From Gnetum montanum (lineage: Eukaryota; Streptophyta; Gnetopsida; Gnetales; Gnetaceae): a stretch of DNA of 64,000 nt. The DNA is taken from assembly GCA_015680685.1 (NCBI GenBank), contig MNCI01007802.1:240315-304314 (forward strand), read 5' to 3'. The notes under the pieces are model-generated. The model searched no databases. It was given only the letters and a program-made list of their open reading frames with translations, and had not been told where the DNA came from. The translations under genes were made by a program, and so were the position numbers. How positions within the stretch are numbered: position 1 is the stretch's first letter; each line of letters opens with the position of its first letter. Shown one piece after another: positions 13,101 through 24,260 of the stretch.

Positions 13101-13506
13101 ATTTATGTTCGATCTTGTAAAGATTCAAGTTATGATGGTATCAATGTTTGGCAAAGTCAAGATTTTGGTTATGGATTTTCTTGAATATGACACTATGACT
13201 TCTTTAATATTTATTATATCATCATCTTATTTATTATGCTAGAATTGATATGTCTTTCCTAGGTACCAATCATTATTTGTTGAAATTATTGGCTAGAATG
13301 ATTTTTTTAAAAGCTATTATAATATGTTTTCTATAGAAAACTTAAAAATGATCCAAACTTTGATTTCACTATGATTGTGGATATGATGCCTTTATCACTA
13401 ATATCTTGGACATAAGCTATCTACTAGGTTTAGGAGCTAGCAGAGGTTTAATAGCTTTTACCTACATAGATTGACCCATTGGAGGCATAAGTTACTCAAT
13501 AAAGAA
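10142..13506 (-). pseudogene. Decayed DNA with an unidentified minus-strand reading frame
   Basis: Flanks element A and the copia element. Read on the minus strand from about 12850 down to 10880, long stretches translate with few stops, for example IPSIEVVIASILLTNILVI (near 12710) and ATKIIIDHINKIFNVFCKLP (near 12355). A Lys/Glu/Gln-rich, coiled-coil-like stretch lies near 11640-11900. Frame shifts occur several times. Just across the copia insertion (18706-18800) the minus strand again reads as a basic PKRKQRD-type stretch. I do not recognise the family; a decayed Gag or other element protein is possible. A short segment near 10160-10205 looks like an inverted piece of the adjacent LTR, but the match is weak. 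Confidence 0.35.
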
Positions 13507-13511
13507 GGATT

Positions 13512-14515
13512 TGTTGACCTTTTGGTGTGCTAAAATCTTGAACAGTGAAGAATTTGTTTGTGTTTTTTCTAAGACCTTATAGTCTAAGGAAAGTGAATGT
13601 AGCATATTAGGAAGAACAAGACAAGAGCAAAAATTGATGAACAAGAATGCTTAAGCCCAATGAAAAGATGAAAATATTTGAAGGAGATTACAAGGATATA
13701 AGATGTTCTAAAATTCCTAAGAAGATGTCTTAGAGACAAACAAGATGTCTCACACTATTACAAGACATCTCTGCTATGAGACTTTTGTCTCAAGCAAGGT
13801 GTATTCTCAAAATAAGAGATTTCTTGAGGAAAGACAAGACATCTTGTGCAATACATCTCATGAAAGACATCTTGCCTTAAGTAAAGATGTTTTAATTAAT
13901 ATGTCTTAGGTCAAGACAAGATGTCTCACCTCCAAGAAGGAAAACATAGTAAGATTTCTTAGGCATTTAGAAGATGTCTTGACTAGCCATTTCTAATTGT
14001 TGTACAACTTTCAATGGGTAGATGAAGAAGAGAAAGGCTATAAAATAAATACATCCTTATTAAGAAATACACAACACTATTTATGTAATCAAGTAATCAT
14101 TATATCCATATAAAATAAATTTTGTACATCATTTCATAATCATTTTTGTGTTGTTGAGCCTCAATGTAAGGAATCAAAAACTTAGTTCATTTTCTTTCTT
14201 GATATTTCTATCTTCTCTTGTAAGCCTTGAGGGATTGGATGTGCTTATTATGAGAATATATCTTTTAAGCTTGTTGGGACCTTGAGGGATTCGGTGTATT
14301 TCTGAGTGAAAATATCCCTAGTAGAGCTAAAGAATTTGTAAAGGTTATGGTACCTTGAAATTACATTTTGTAAAAAAAACAAGTCTATAGGTGTGGAATA
14401 ATTCTATCCTCTAACTATGGATGTATCCAAGTTCGGGAACAACATGTATCCATTATGTAAGAATTCAGTCTTATTGGTTGTAACTTATTCAACCCCCTTA
14501 AGTTCTTGATCCTCA
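13512..14515 (+). repeat. 5' LTR of the copia element
   Basis: TGTTGACC...CTTGATCCTCA, matching 17705-18700. A TATA-like CTATAAAATAAA lies at 14038-14049. Between about 13720 and 13980 the octamer AGACATCT or its reverse complement AGATGTCT recurs many times. The internal sequence starts two bases before the primer site. Confidence 0.88.
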
Positions 14516-14517
14516 AG

Positions 14518-14530
14518 TGGTATTAGAGCA
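14518..14530 (+). other. Primer-binding site of the copia element (tRNA-iMet)
   Basis: TGGTATTAGAGCA, differing by one base from TGGTATCAGAGC, the complement of the 3' end of initiator methionyl-tRNA used by most plant copia elements. Confidence 0.85.
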
Positions 14531-14570
14531 AGGTACTTTGAAATTGATCATAAAAAATTTGGTATAGACT

Positions 14571-15600
14571 ATGAAGGGTGCATCTCATAGAAAGTAAGTA
14601 ATGTTCAATGGGATTGAATTCACATATTGGAAAGCATGGATGATAGGATTATTTGAATTCATGGAATTTGAAGTATGATAGTGCATCATAGAAGGATCCA
14701 CTCAAGCCATCGATACCTCAATAGGCATTGCACTACTAGGAGATAAGTGATTTGATGATGATAAACATAAATTTATGTTTAATTAAAAGGATAGGAGTTA
14801 TCTCTACTATGATCTTTGTAAATCCAAACTTAAAAGAATAGCTGGATGCAAAACTAGTAAAGAAATTTAGGAAGTTTTAAAAGCCACCTGTGAGGAAACC
14901 TTAATTGTTAAGTAGTCCAAAGTTCTATTCTTGCAATATGAATATTACAAGTTAAAAATAAATGAAGGTGAAAGAATTAAAGATTATTTTTCAAGCATCA
15001 ATGCCATAGGAGTATTTATTACAGGAACATAAAAACACTTACCTGAAAGTAAAGTAATCATCAAAAATATTAGAACCCTACTTCTTGAATTTAGACAAAA
15101 AATCACTACCATGGAAGAAATTAGAGATTTCTTTGTACTTAAATTTAAAGAATTACCATGTGCACTTGTTGCATATGAGACGAATATCATTAGTGAAGAT
15201 GATATCAAGGAAAATCCCATAGCACTCAAGAGTTCTTCAAAATAAAAGAATGCATCTAATTGGGAAAGAAATAGTGATGGGAAACTAGCTTTCCTAATAA
15301 AAATAATGAAAAGGCTTTTAGCAAGGAAAGGGAAAATCTTCAACCAATCAAATAGCAAAGGTAAAAAAAGTGGTAAAAAACCTAGAAATTCTAATTTTGA
15401 TATTTCTTCTATATAATGTTGGATATAAGATGGAAGAGTCCATATGGCCTCTAAATGTTTCAGTGCCTATAGGTTACAAAAGAAACAATATATCAAGGAA
15501 AGAAAAACAAGAAATATCTATACAAGTTTGGGTGATGAAGAGGAAATTGATGATACTTCTAAAGAATCACCTCTTTTGTGCATGGCCCTAAAATAATAGG
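14571..15600 (+). pseudogene. Copia gag pseudogene (UBN2-type)
   Basis: Starts at ATG (MKGASHRK) and continues with FNGIEFTYWKAWMIGLFEF, the start of the copia Gag (UBN2) fold. Later blocks include YEYYKLKINEGERIKDYFS and ITTMEEIRDFFVLKFKELP. A zinc knuckle is visible at 15417-15461 as C-x2-stop-x4-H-x4-C: the second cysteine codon has become TAA while the spacing and the other ligands remain. Several other stops break the frame. Confidence 0.8.
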
Positions 15601-16199
15601 AACCTATCAATAATCTTATCAATGATCAAGAAATTGAGGAACTAGAAAGTAAATGAAAGAAAGGTATGCATTACATTGTTATAAGATCATTTTCTTCCAA
15701 AATTTATTCATTAAAATAAAAAATACTTTACATAGCAAGGAAATAGAAATAGATAAAGTGTATAATAAATGCTCCAATCTAAAAAAGGAGAAATTAGACC
15801 TAAAGGATAATGTTCAAAAGATAACCTTGTTTTATGAGTAGATAAATAATAAATTATCAATTGAAAAGCTTAGCAATGAAAGCTCACCAAAGAGAAGGAG
15901 ATGCTACAAAATGGATATAAAATGAATTCAAGTATTTCCCACACCAAAGCTTCCACAAGGTTCTTATCCAAGTGGAAATATTTACCCAAGTTTAAATATT
16001 TAGCTAGGATGAAGAAAATGATATATTCTTATTATGGTAAATTTCGACATATTCAATCTTTCTATTATCTGTGATTAAAGCAATACACTTGGTCTTTGCC
16101 AAAATAGTCTAAAAGAGGTATGTTGTAGAAAAGAAAGGTCTAGAGACTAAAGGAAAAGAAGTCTAAGAAATGAATGGTTGTTAAAGTTGCTCGTGTTGC

Positions 16200-17695
16200 T
16201 ATTAAAAGAACCACCTAGTATATTGATAGTGGATGTTCTAGACACATGATAGGTGACAAATCATAATTCACATAATTTTCAAAAAAAAATTATGGAATAG
16301 TTACTTTTTGGAGATGATGTAGAATCACAAATTAAACGTATTAGTACTATTAAAAGTAAGAATCAACCTCTTGTTAAACAAGTATTTTATGTTGAAGGAC
16401 TTAAGCATAATATTCTTACTATAAGTTATCTTTATGATTGAAAATTTCATGTTACCTTTTAAAAGGATTCATGAAAAGTTAGAGCCTCTCACTCTATAAG
16501 GGTCACTATAGAAGGAAATAAAAAATCAAATGTTTATAATACCATATTAGGAGATATTTCTAACATTGAATCCAAGTATTTGATCAATAATACAAATGAT
16601 GTGCATGCCTAGCATAGATAATTAGGTCACATAACATAGATATGCTATCAAAATGATCAAGAGTGATAATGGAGAAGAATTCAAGAATGCCAAATTTAAA
16701 GAATGTTATTAGATAAATGGAATTTGTCATCAATTCTCAACTTTGAGGACTCTTCATTAAAATGGAGTAGTAGAATGGAAAAATAGGATTCTAAATAAAA
16801 TTGGTAGAACCATCCTAACCGATAGAAATATTCCATATCAATTTTGGGCTAAGGCCATCAACATAGCTTGCTATATCTCTAACAGAGTTCTGATAAAAAT
16901 ATTCATCATCAAAAGTTCTTATGAACTTTGGACTGTTAGAAAACCTTCAATTAGTTATTTCATGTTTTTTGTGCTAAGTGCTTTATTTTAAATGAAGAAG
17001 ATTCTTTGAGAGAGTTTGGTATAAAAACTAATGAAGAGATTTTTATAGGATACTCTATAGTTAGTAGGGCATATAGATTAACTAATACTGTAAAGCACAA
17101 CATATATGTTAGAATAGATGATAGTGATGGTTTTGGTTCTAAAATGTATACTAATGATGAAAAAATTCCTATTCAAAAAACTCATTTCACATCTCAAATA
17201 GACATTGAAAAAGATCTTGAAATAGCATGTGAACATGAGGATGATACTCAAGATCCAAATAAAATACCTAGAATTAGAAGATCACATTTACTTAATGATC
17301 TGATGGGATAACTGGAATATGGTATATAAACCAAAACTCAAACAAAGGAAATGTATGCTTATACTACTTATATTTTACAAATTGATCCTAAAAATTTTAG
17401 TTAGGTAGAAAAGGAGGAAGTCTAAATTTCAACCATGCAAGAAGAGCTAGACCAATTTATTAGAAGTGATGTATGGGAACCTACTCCTAAACCCAACAAT
17501 AAATAAATCATTGGAACAAATTGGATTTTTATGAATAAGATAGAAATGGAAATATTCTTAAAAAATAAAGATCTATTATTTGGTAAAAGTTACAATTATC
17601 AAGAAGACACTAATTTTGATGAAACATTAGCCTATGTTATTCTTGTTGTTCATTTTATGCTAATCCATTATTCAAGTTTTGTAAATCACTAGAAA
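16200..17695 (+). pseudogene. Copia pol pseudogene: protease, partial integrase, start of RT
   Basis: The copia protease motif DSGCSRHM is at 16225-16248, followed by FYVEGLKHNILTISYL. The pre-integrase HxxLGH remnant is near 16600-16630. Only about 40 bp later comes the integrase second Asp motif SDNGEEF (16661-16681), so the zinc region's second half and the first catalytic Asp are deleted. Then HxNGVVEWKNRIL (catalytic Glu kept), NIACYISNRVL, and the C-terminal domain in open frame 17006-17311. RT begins with MQEELDQFIRSDVWEPTPKP and TNWIFMNK, and stops at DETLAYV near 17635. No RT active site or RNase H remains. Confidence 0.85.
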
Positions 17696-17704
17696 GGAAG
17701 AGAT

Positions 17705-18700
17705 TGTTGACCTTTTGGTATGCCAAACTCTTCAACAACGGATAATTTATTAGTGTGTTTTTAAGACCTTGCAGGTCTAAGGAAAGTAAATGTAGAATAT
17801 TAAGACGAATGAGACAAGAGAAGGAATCGACGAACTCGAATGCTAAAGTTAAATAAAAAGATGCAAAGTTTTGAAGAAAATTACAAGAATATGAGAGGTC
17901 CCAAAATTCCTAAGAAGACATCTTGAAGATAGACAAGACATCTCACACTATTGCAAGATGTCTCTACTAAGAAGCTTTGGTCTTAGGTAAGATGTCTCCT
18001 CAAAATAGGAGATTTCTCAATGTAAGACAAGAAGTCTTATGTAAAACATCTTATGAAAGATGTCTTGTCTCAAGTCAAGATGTCTTACTTAAGTTGTCTC
18101 AGGTTAAGACAAGACATCTCACTTGTAAGAAGGAAAACATAGTAAGACATCTCAAGCATGTACAAGACATCTCAACTAGCCATTTCTAACCATTATATAG
18201 TTTTAAACAGGAAGATGAAGAAGAGCAAGAATATAAAATAAAGGCATCCGCATTGGAAAATATGCAGCATTATTTATGTAATCAAGTAATCATTGTATAC
18301 ATATTTGAAAAATTTTGTATTCATTTCTTAATCATTTATTGTGTTGTTAAGTCTAAATGTAAGAAATTAGAAGAATACTCTATTTTCTTCCTATATCTTT
18401 TTATCTCCTATTGCAAGTCGTGAGAACTTGAATGTGATTCTTTTAAGAAGACATCTTTTGAGCTTGTTGGGACCTTAAGGTGTTTGGAATGTTTCTAACC
18501 CATACTGGAGCTTAAGACTTTGTAAAGGTTTTGGTATCCTTAAAATCACATTTTTAAAGAAACAAGTCTAGATGTCTGTAAAGATTCTATCCTCTGAGTG
18601 TAGACATACTCAAGTCGGAGAACCATGTACATCCATTTTGCAAGAATTGGATCTTATTGCTTGGAACTTATTCAACCCCCTTCTATGCTCTTGATCATCA
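17705..18700 (+). repeat. 3' LTR of the copia element
   Basis: Starts TGTTGACCTTTTGGTATGCC and ends CTCTTGATCATCA. It aligns with the 5' LTR over its whole length, including the AGACATCT motif zone (about 17925-18175). The purine tract AGAAAGGAAGAGA lies immediately upstream and the GGATT duplication immediately downstream. Confidence 0.88.
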
Positions 18701-18705
18701 GGATT

Positions 18706-20560
18706 TCTCTCCATTTCTTGTTGTTGGTTTTCTTCTATGCCTCTACCTTTATATCCCTTTGTTTTCTCTTAGGAGCCACTAATAATCATTTGTAGAATTA
18801 TACTAATTGAATAAAAATTCTTGAAAATTTCATACTATTTCTAACCATTTCCTAGATATTTAGTTCTAATCATATTTACAAATAAAAATTAATTTTGTTA
18901 TGAATCATGATTTTAGTATTTAAAAATTCATTATTTTACGAAAATGCTAAATTTGATTTGATTAAAAAGTTATGAAATTATTGAAACTAATCACAATAAT
19001 CACTTTTTCAAACATGATTAGAAAGATCATTATACCTTTTTTTCAAAGTTTCTTACCAAGTTCATATCACATGCTCATGACATCGGATTTCATCATTCTA
19101 AACTAACGACCATAAGACTAATCACAATCATATGATGATACCATTACTCAACAAGAAATCCTTAGAAATAAAAAAATATAATTTATTAATTCCAATCTTT
19201 TAATTAATATCACAATTTGACCATTGATAAGAGAAGTGACTTTACTCATGGGTAAGATATTTTTCTATCCCCATAGCTAATTCTAATTTCATTAATGGTG
19301 TACCTTCAGACATGGATAATATGTCTTTTTAGTCACATGGTAAAATTAGTCTAAGAGACCATGAGATTCTTGAAAGTAGCCTACTTTCAAGCATGGATAA
19401 TATGTCTTTCTAATGATACCCCAACATCCTTTATTATAAATAAAAATGAATTAATTATTAGGTTAACCTTATGAGAGGACTATCTTCAAGTATGAAAACA
19501 TGTCTTTTTGGTGTCCTAATAAGGAAACAACTATTATTTTAAAAAACATGCTTCCATTTTAATAAATTTTTAAGTAATAATCTGACCAAATGAAGGATTG
19601 GAACTCATAAAGGAAGTATAATGAATCAATAGATATCCTAACGTCACACCCATTTTCTATTCCTCTAGGTTCATTTTCTTTTTTTAAGGCATAAAGATCA
19701 TAAGTTAATTTTAAGTTTATGGAATAAGAATTATGTTATGCCCACAGTAAGAACTTCTTGCCAGAAATGGGGGAACTAGATGATGTGATCTCAACATACA
19801 TATAATTAGTCTTTTAAATATGTGATAGTATGGAATAAATATCTTAAGAAAAAACATACTACTAAACATTGATTTTGTTATTAATAAAATCATAAACATA
19901 TGTATAATTTTAAAATTAAAATATTCAAAGAATGGAAAAGTTTATAAAATATTAAAAGTTATAAAAATATTTTTAAAAATATTAAGAATAATAAATTATA
20001 AAAAACATGGAATAGATATTAAGAAATTAAAAAATAAATAAGAATTAAGAAAAGTGTCAAGAAATTGAAAAATAAAAAATGAAAAATAAGTTTATTTAAA
20101 AGGCCTAGCTAAACAATGTACCTCCTCCATGACTATGTTCAAAGGAGAAGGCATAGAAGTTTAAGTGAGGTTTGCGCCTAGTGAATGATATGGTAAGATT
20201 TATAGGTTGTTGGAAATCTCTCAATCATTTAATTTATTGAACATTAACCAAATTGAACATTTTTAACTACAATGATGATATATATCATGTCACTAGATTG
20301 ATAGGTATCATGGACTATATTAGGTTCTTCTCATAATATTTGAATTATAGTACATTAGGTTACATGGTTTGAATTATAATACAGGAATTTATCACTTTGC
20401 CTCATAGTAACTTGCCTGATCTCGATATTATGTTTATGTTGTGCATACTTCTTATAAATCTAATTAAATATTAAATCTACTAATCATCTTTCATCCAATA
20501 AGTTAAGATTCATTAAATATTCTTATTTAGAAAAATAGATGTTTATGTCTAAGTAGTAGG
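18706..20560. other. AT-rich decayed DNA with a short dispersed repeat
   Basis: This is the right-hand continuation of the DNA interrupted by the copia element. No gene was recognised. A motif around TTCAAGCATGGATAATATGTC occurs in three related forms (about 19306, 19386, 19486), spaced 80-100 bp apart, the trace of a small degenerate tandem repeat. From about 19900 to 20100 the sequence is nearly pure A/T. Confidence 0.45.
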
Positions 20561-21060
20561 TAGTGGCTATGATATGAGTCTTAGCTGGTATTATCAAGGT
20601 AGATAATTTAACATATGCTAATTCATATGATGAATACCCTATAGAAACTTTTCAAGTTGATTGATAGGCCCAAAGGGCATTATTAAGCTTAGGGAAATAG
20701 TTCTTCCTATATTGGCTAATGATTTTAGTTAAAATCTATATTTATTTTTCTATTCATCACTTTTGATTATTTATTGGCTTGGGGATAATAGGGTGTTATT
20801 AATTTATGATTAACTCTAAGCTTTTAAATGATTTTCTTGAACATAACTCTTTTGAAATATGTTTCATTATCTGAGATTATCATCCTTGGTATTGTGAAGT
20901 TATTTATCACTTATTGTGTAAAAAACTTAGCTACTATTGTTGGTGTGAAATACTCAAAATAAATATTATATGTAACTCCCCAGTTGAGAATGATGTGATG
21001 ATTTTCATGAAATAAATCCCCTAGATGTTGAATGATCATAGTGATTATATCCATTGTTAT
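20560..21060 (-). pseudogene. Gypsy integrase remnant, minus strand
   Basis: On the minus strand the catalytic core is readable: TPTIVAKFF, then IPRMIISDNETYF (second Asp), NHKLITPYYPQAN, and NALWAYQST with GYSSYELAYVKLS. These match the integrase core of element A in order and spacing (IFDNGTHFTG, TPYHPQANGQ, WAYCSTWK, GYSPYELVYGK). Many stops and at least one frameshift are present. No LTRs could be paired with it. 21061-21630 shows nothing I can identify. Confidence 0.75.
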
Positions 21061-21630
21061 GGCTCTTTGTATCTAGTTATGATTCCTCTATCTCATTGAT
21101 ATCTTTTACAAGATTGAACAAATTGGTATGAACATCTAAATATGATGGATCAAAAGTATCTAGCCATGAAATGTTTGATGGTATTTTTCTTTCTACATAA
21201 TGACCTTTACATGGTTCTCTATTATGCATCCTATAGAACTTTCTATTAACTCCCTCCTTAAAAAACCATTTGATTAATGTATAAGTAAAATTTTATAAAG
21301 AATAAATTTGATCTCAATAAAGAGCTTTGGTTGATGAAGAAATTATACCTGTATTTTTTTATTTCATTCCGTACGAATTTCTTGAGTAGTTAGATAATTA
21401 AGTTAATTTATTAGCCATGATATTATTATCTTTGGATCTACAACTATTGATTATTTGGTGAATAATAAGTTGTCTAAAAATTAGTTTGGTAAACTTTTTA
21501 TCTTTTCTTTAGTCTCTTATCTTATTCTTGATAAATGATTGGCTACTACTTTTTTAGTTCCTTTTTTATTGATCATGATAATGTCAAACTTGTATAAAAT
21601 CATGAAGCATATAATAATTCTCAAACTTAC

Positions 21631-22141
21631 TATCATGTCCCCATTTCTAAATGGAGCTATTACATAACAAAAATGATGTTACTTCATAAAAAATATCATA
21701 TTTAAGACCTAAAAGATCAAGTTGTAACTAGCACTCGAAAGGGTGCATAGTAATAATGGATGTGTCTTTAAAGATGATCTTTGATGGATTGACCTAGGGT
21801 GTTTATGCCTAGGGATTATAGGTCATATCAACATGGAGTTGTAGGATTAAAAATGACATATAATGGGTACTAGGAAAGTGGGACAATTAGATGAATGACC
21901 ATTCATTTTTACTAGTTACAAGCCTAACCATGATGGTAGTTCTAGATTATCTCTAAAGTATAGATGTTAAAGAAAGATAGCCCTAAAGAACGCTCAGAGC
22001 ATAATCCAAATGAACTATTCCATATTAATAAAGCATTATTTTTAATTTTCTTCTATATTTCCCCTATGATTTTCTTTATCATAATGTTGAATGTTATATA
22101 TATTTGAGATTTTCTATGACATCTAGGAACAAGTTGTGACA
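21631..22141 (+). repeat. Diverged 5' LTR of the 5S-containing LTR family
   Basis: Matches 43844-44444 and 54990-55592 in order: TATCATGTCCCC for TGTCACATCCCC, GAAAGGGTGCATAGTAATAATGGATGTGTCT, GACCTAGGGTGTTTATGCCTAGGG, TAATAAAGCATTATT, and the end GTTGTGACA. It is clearly more diverged than the other two LTRs are from each other. Confidence 0.65.
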
Positions 22142-23984
22142 TTTATTATTAGAATAAATCACTAAATAAGGACTAATAAAAATAAATATTCAACTATAAT
22201 TCAATGATGAAATATGAGCCATGATCAAAGGATAATCATAAACTAGTACTAGATACATCTTTTATTCAGGATGAACTACTCTAACTAAGAAGATTACATC
22301 CCAACAACATGATGGAAACACATGAACAAAGTTCTAAGGATCCACATCACATACCAATAACATATAATAATTTTTAGAAACATTGATAGGACAAGGGTAC
22401 ATTAGTCTATGAGACAAGGTAACTCTTACCTTGTAGTTCATTAGAAGTTTAATTAATTATGGCTATTTTATGTTTCTTCCACGAGACTAGTATTCATATT
22501 CTAAGTCTTCTAGGACTTTGTCTTTTTTTTGAACTTATTATTCACCCTTACCTAGTACCTATGCATGGTCAAGTTGAATAGATCCAACCTAGTCTTGAGA
22601 TTTCCTTCATTCTTACTTAACTACTATAAGCTTATGCTGGAGGATAGGTCTACACTAGACTAGCATCAAAATTATAAATAATATATGTGTTCACTTTTTA
22701 TCCCAGAGTCAATTATGTATATTATTCCTTTAAATTTTTGAAAATTAAACATATTATTTTAGGCCTTAAAATCATGTGCAATGCATATTATGTATTGAGC
22801 CAATTTCAATTGTATAAATTTTATTGCAATTGGACATACAGTTGAGGTGATATCATCATTAGAAGTTTCTCATTATGTGTGCCTTAATAAAATAATAAAT
22901 TGATAATAAATTAATCAATTCAAAGAAGATCAAAATTTTAGGACCAAGAAAAAAATCTAGGACTTTACTTCTATCTCTTCAATGCCTTGTTCTACCAAAC
23001 ACCTAGTTAAGATACCAAGATTATCAAAATTTAGGTCTACTAGCCTAATTAAGATCCCAAGATTGTAACCTTGTCCTTATCAAGTCCAATGACTTAAAGT
23101 TGGCTCTACTAGCCTTCAATTCCAGCTTTCCAGTTATTTATATTTATTTATACACATACATACATATTAAATAGTTAAAAATTTTATTAAAAAATAAAAT
23201 TTTTAACCAAGGGCCTGGCCATGATTGAAGCTTGTAGGGCCATGTAGCCTAGCCCACCACATTGTAGCATAACTAGGCTATATGTGTATGCTAGGCTATG
23301 CAATGAGGCTAGGTTACACTACATTATGATAGATCCTCAAGGCTTAATCATGTTACTGCATGATCCAACCATAGCAAGATTGTCCAGTAGCTAGTGGCAT
23401 GCAACTATGTAGATTCTATAGCAGCCTTCGTTGCTACTTCCCTTGCTATCCTTAATGACCATTAGTTCTTCCACCTAGCCACAGCACGACACATGTCATA
23501 CTTTGCCTTGCCTAATATGCATCACTATTCTTACCATGTTTTCCACCATCTTTATTGCTACACCATTTTTGGCCATGTCCACTACTATCTATACTACAAT
23601 TTTCTCCATCACTACCACTATTAACAAAATCCTCATCAAAAAATCTACTGGAATTTTCAATATCTACAATATCTATGAGCACTAGGGTAATTATGCACCT
23701 AAAAATCCTAAACACCAAGAATACTATGTATCTTAACCTCCCCAATTATTTAGGTAACTAGAAAAACTTTATCAATTGATGGTAAGACTTTAAAATTCAT
23801 CAATTGATAGGAAAATTTGGAAAGTCTATCAATTGATGAAAAAATTTCGAAGTTTATTAAGGGATCAAAAAATTTAGCTCTTGAATTTAATGATAGATGA
23901 AAAAAATTAAAATTTCATATATGGTTAACTTTGAAAAATCATGTAAATTGATAGGTTGGGAGCAACTAAGATAAATATTTCACA

Positions 23985-24045
23985 ATTAAGTGCAATCATC
24001 CTAGAGTAGTACTAGGATGGGTGACCTTTTAGGAACCTCTTAATA
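23985..24045 (+). repeat. 5S rRNA-derived segment (internal promoter part), copy 1
   Basis: The run at 24004-24027, centred on AGTACTAGGATGGGTGAC, is identical over 24 bases to the C-box part of plant 5S rRNA genes. It is preceded by ATTAAGTGCAATCATCC, which aligns with the A-box region (GTTAAGCGTGCTTGGGC). Only the middle-to-3' part of a 5S gene is present, so this is not a 5S gene but a derived promoter segment, as known from Cassandra-type plant retroelements. Confidence 0.75.
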
Positions 24046-24260
24046 AGCCTCAAAATTTATGCCCAAATCTTTACACTTATAAAGTCATAACTTTTTATTC
24101 TCAAAGCCTATTTTTGATGATCAAAAAGATGTTTTCAATAGATTTTAATCTTCCATACATGATATGTTAGACTTGGAAAATTTAGTTTCTAGAATGGAAA
24201 TTGAAATATCCCAGGCACTGGAATAGTTTTAGCCTTGAATCCTAAGGGCCTCTAAAAATA

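Larger units (their letters stand above)
13507..18705 (+). mobile_element. Ty1/copia LTR retrotransposon with target-site duplication
   Basis: Flanked by the direct repeat GGATT at 13507-13511 and 18701-18705; the element itself is 13512-18700. Both LTRs (about 1.0 kb) start TGTTGACCTTTTGG. An initiator-Met tRNA primer site follows the 5' LTR and the purine tract AGAAAGGAAGAGA precedes the 3' LTR. The interior order (gag, protease, integrase, RT) is the copia order. The coding part is heavily shortened: the integrase N-terminal half and everything after the first third of RT, including the YVDD active site and RNase H, are missing. It is therefore a dead copy, but the termini are exact. Confidence 0.9.
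21631..24260 (+). mobile_element. Older copy of the 5S-containing LTR family, 3' end not found
   Basis: Aligns in order with 43844-46700: an LTR (21631-22141), a degraded primer-site zone, a G/C-richer block with GGGCCATGTAG (about 23210-23330, compare 45510), and the 5S-like segment with similar flanks. No RT, integrase or Gag domain was seen. The overlapping open frames at 23503-23761 are low-complexity Thr/Ile/Ser-rich frames without family motifs. The right LTR was not located; similarity to the other copy fades after about 24250. Confidence 0.6.

Noticed and set aside
13720-13990. CRISPR-like array
   Set aside because: Repeats are short octamers in mixed orientation with irregular spacing inside an LTR of a plant retroelement.
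23503-23761. Overlapping frames on both strands
   Set aside because: Low-complexity Thr/Ile/Ser composition in a diverged repeat; no motif, and the frame is not shared with the related copy.
23985-24045. A functional 5S rRNA gene
   Set aside because: Only the A-box to C-box part is present; the 5' half of the gene and the terminator are missing.
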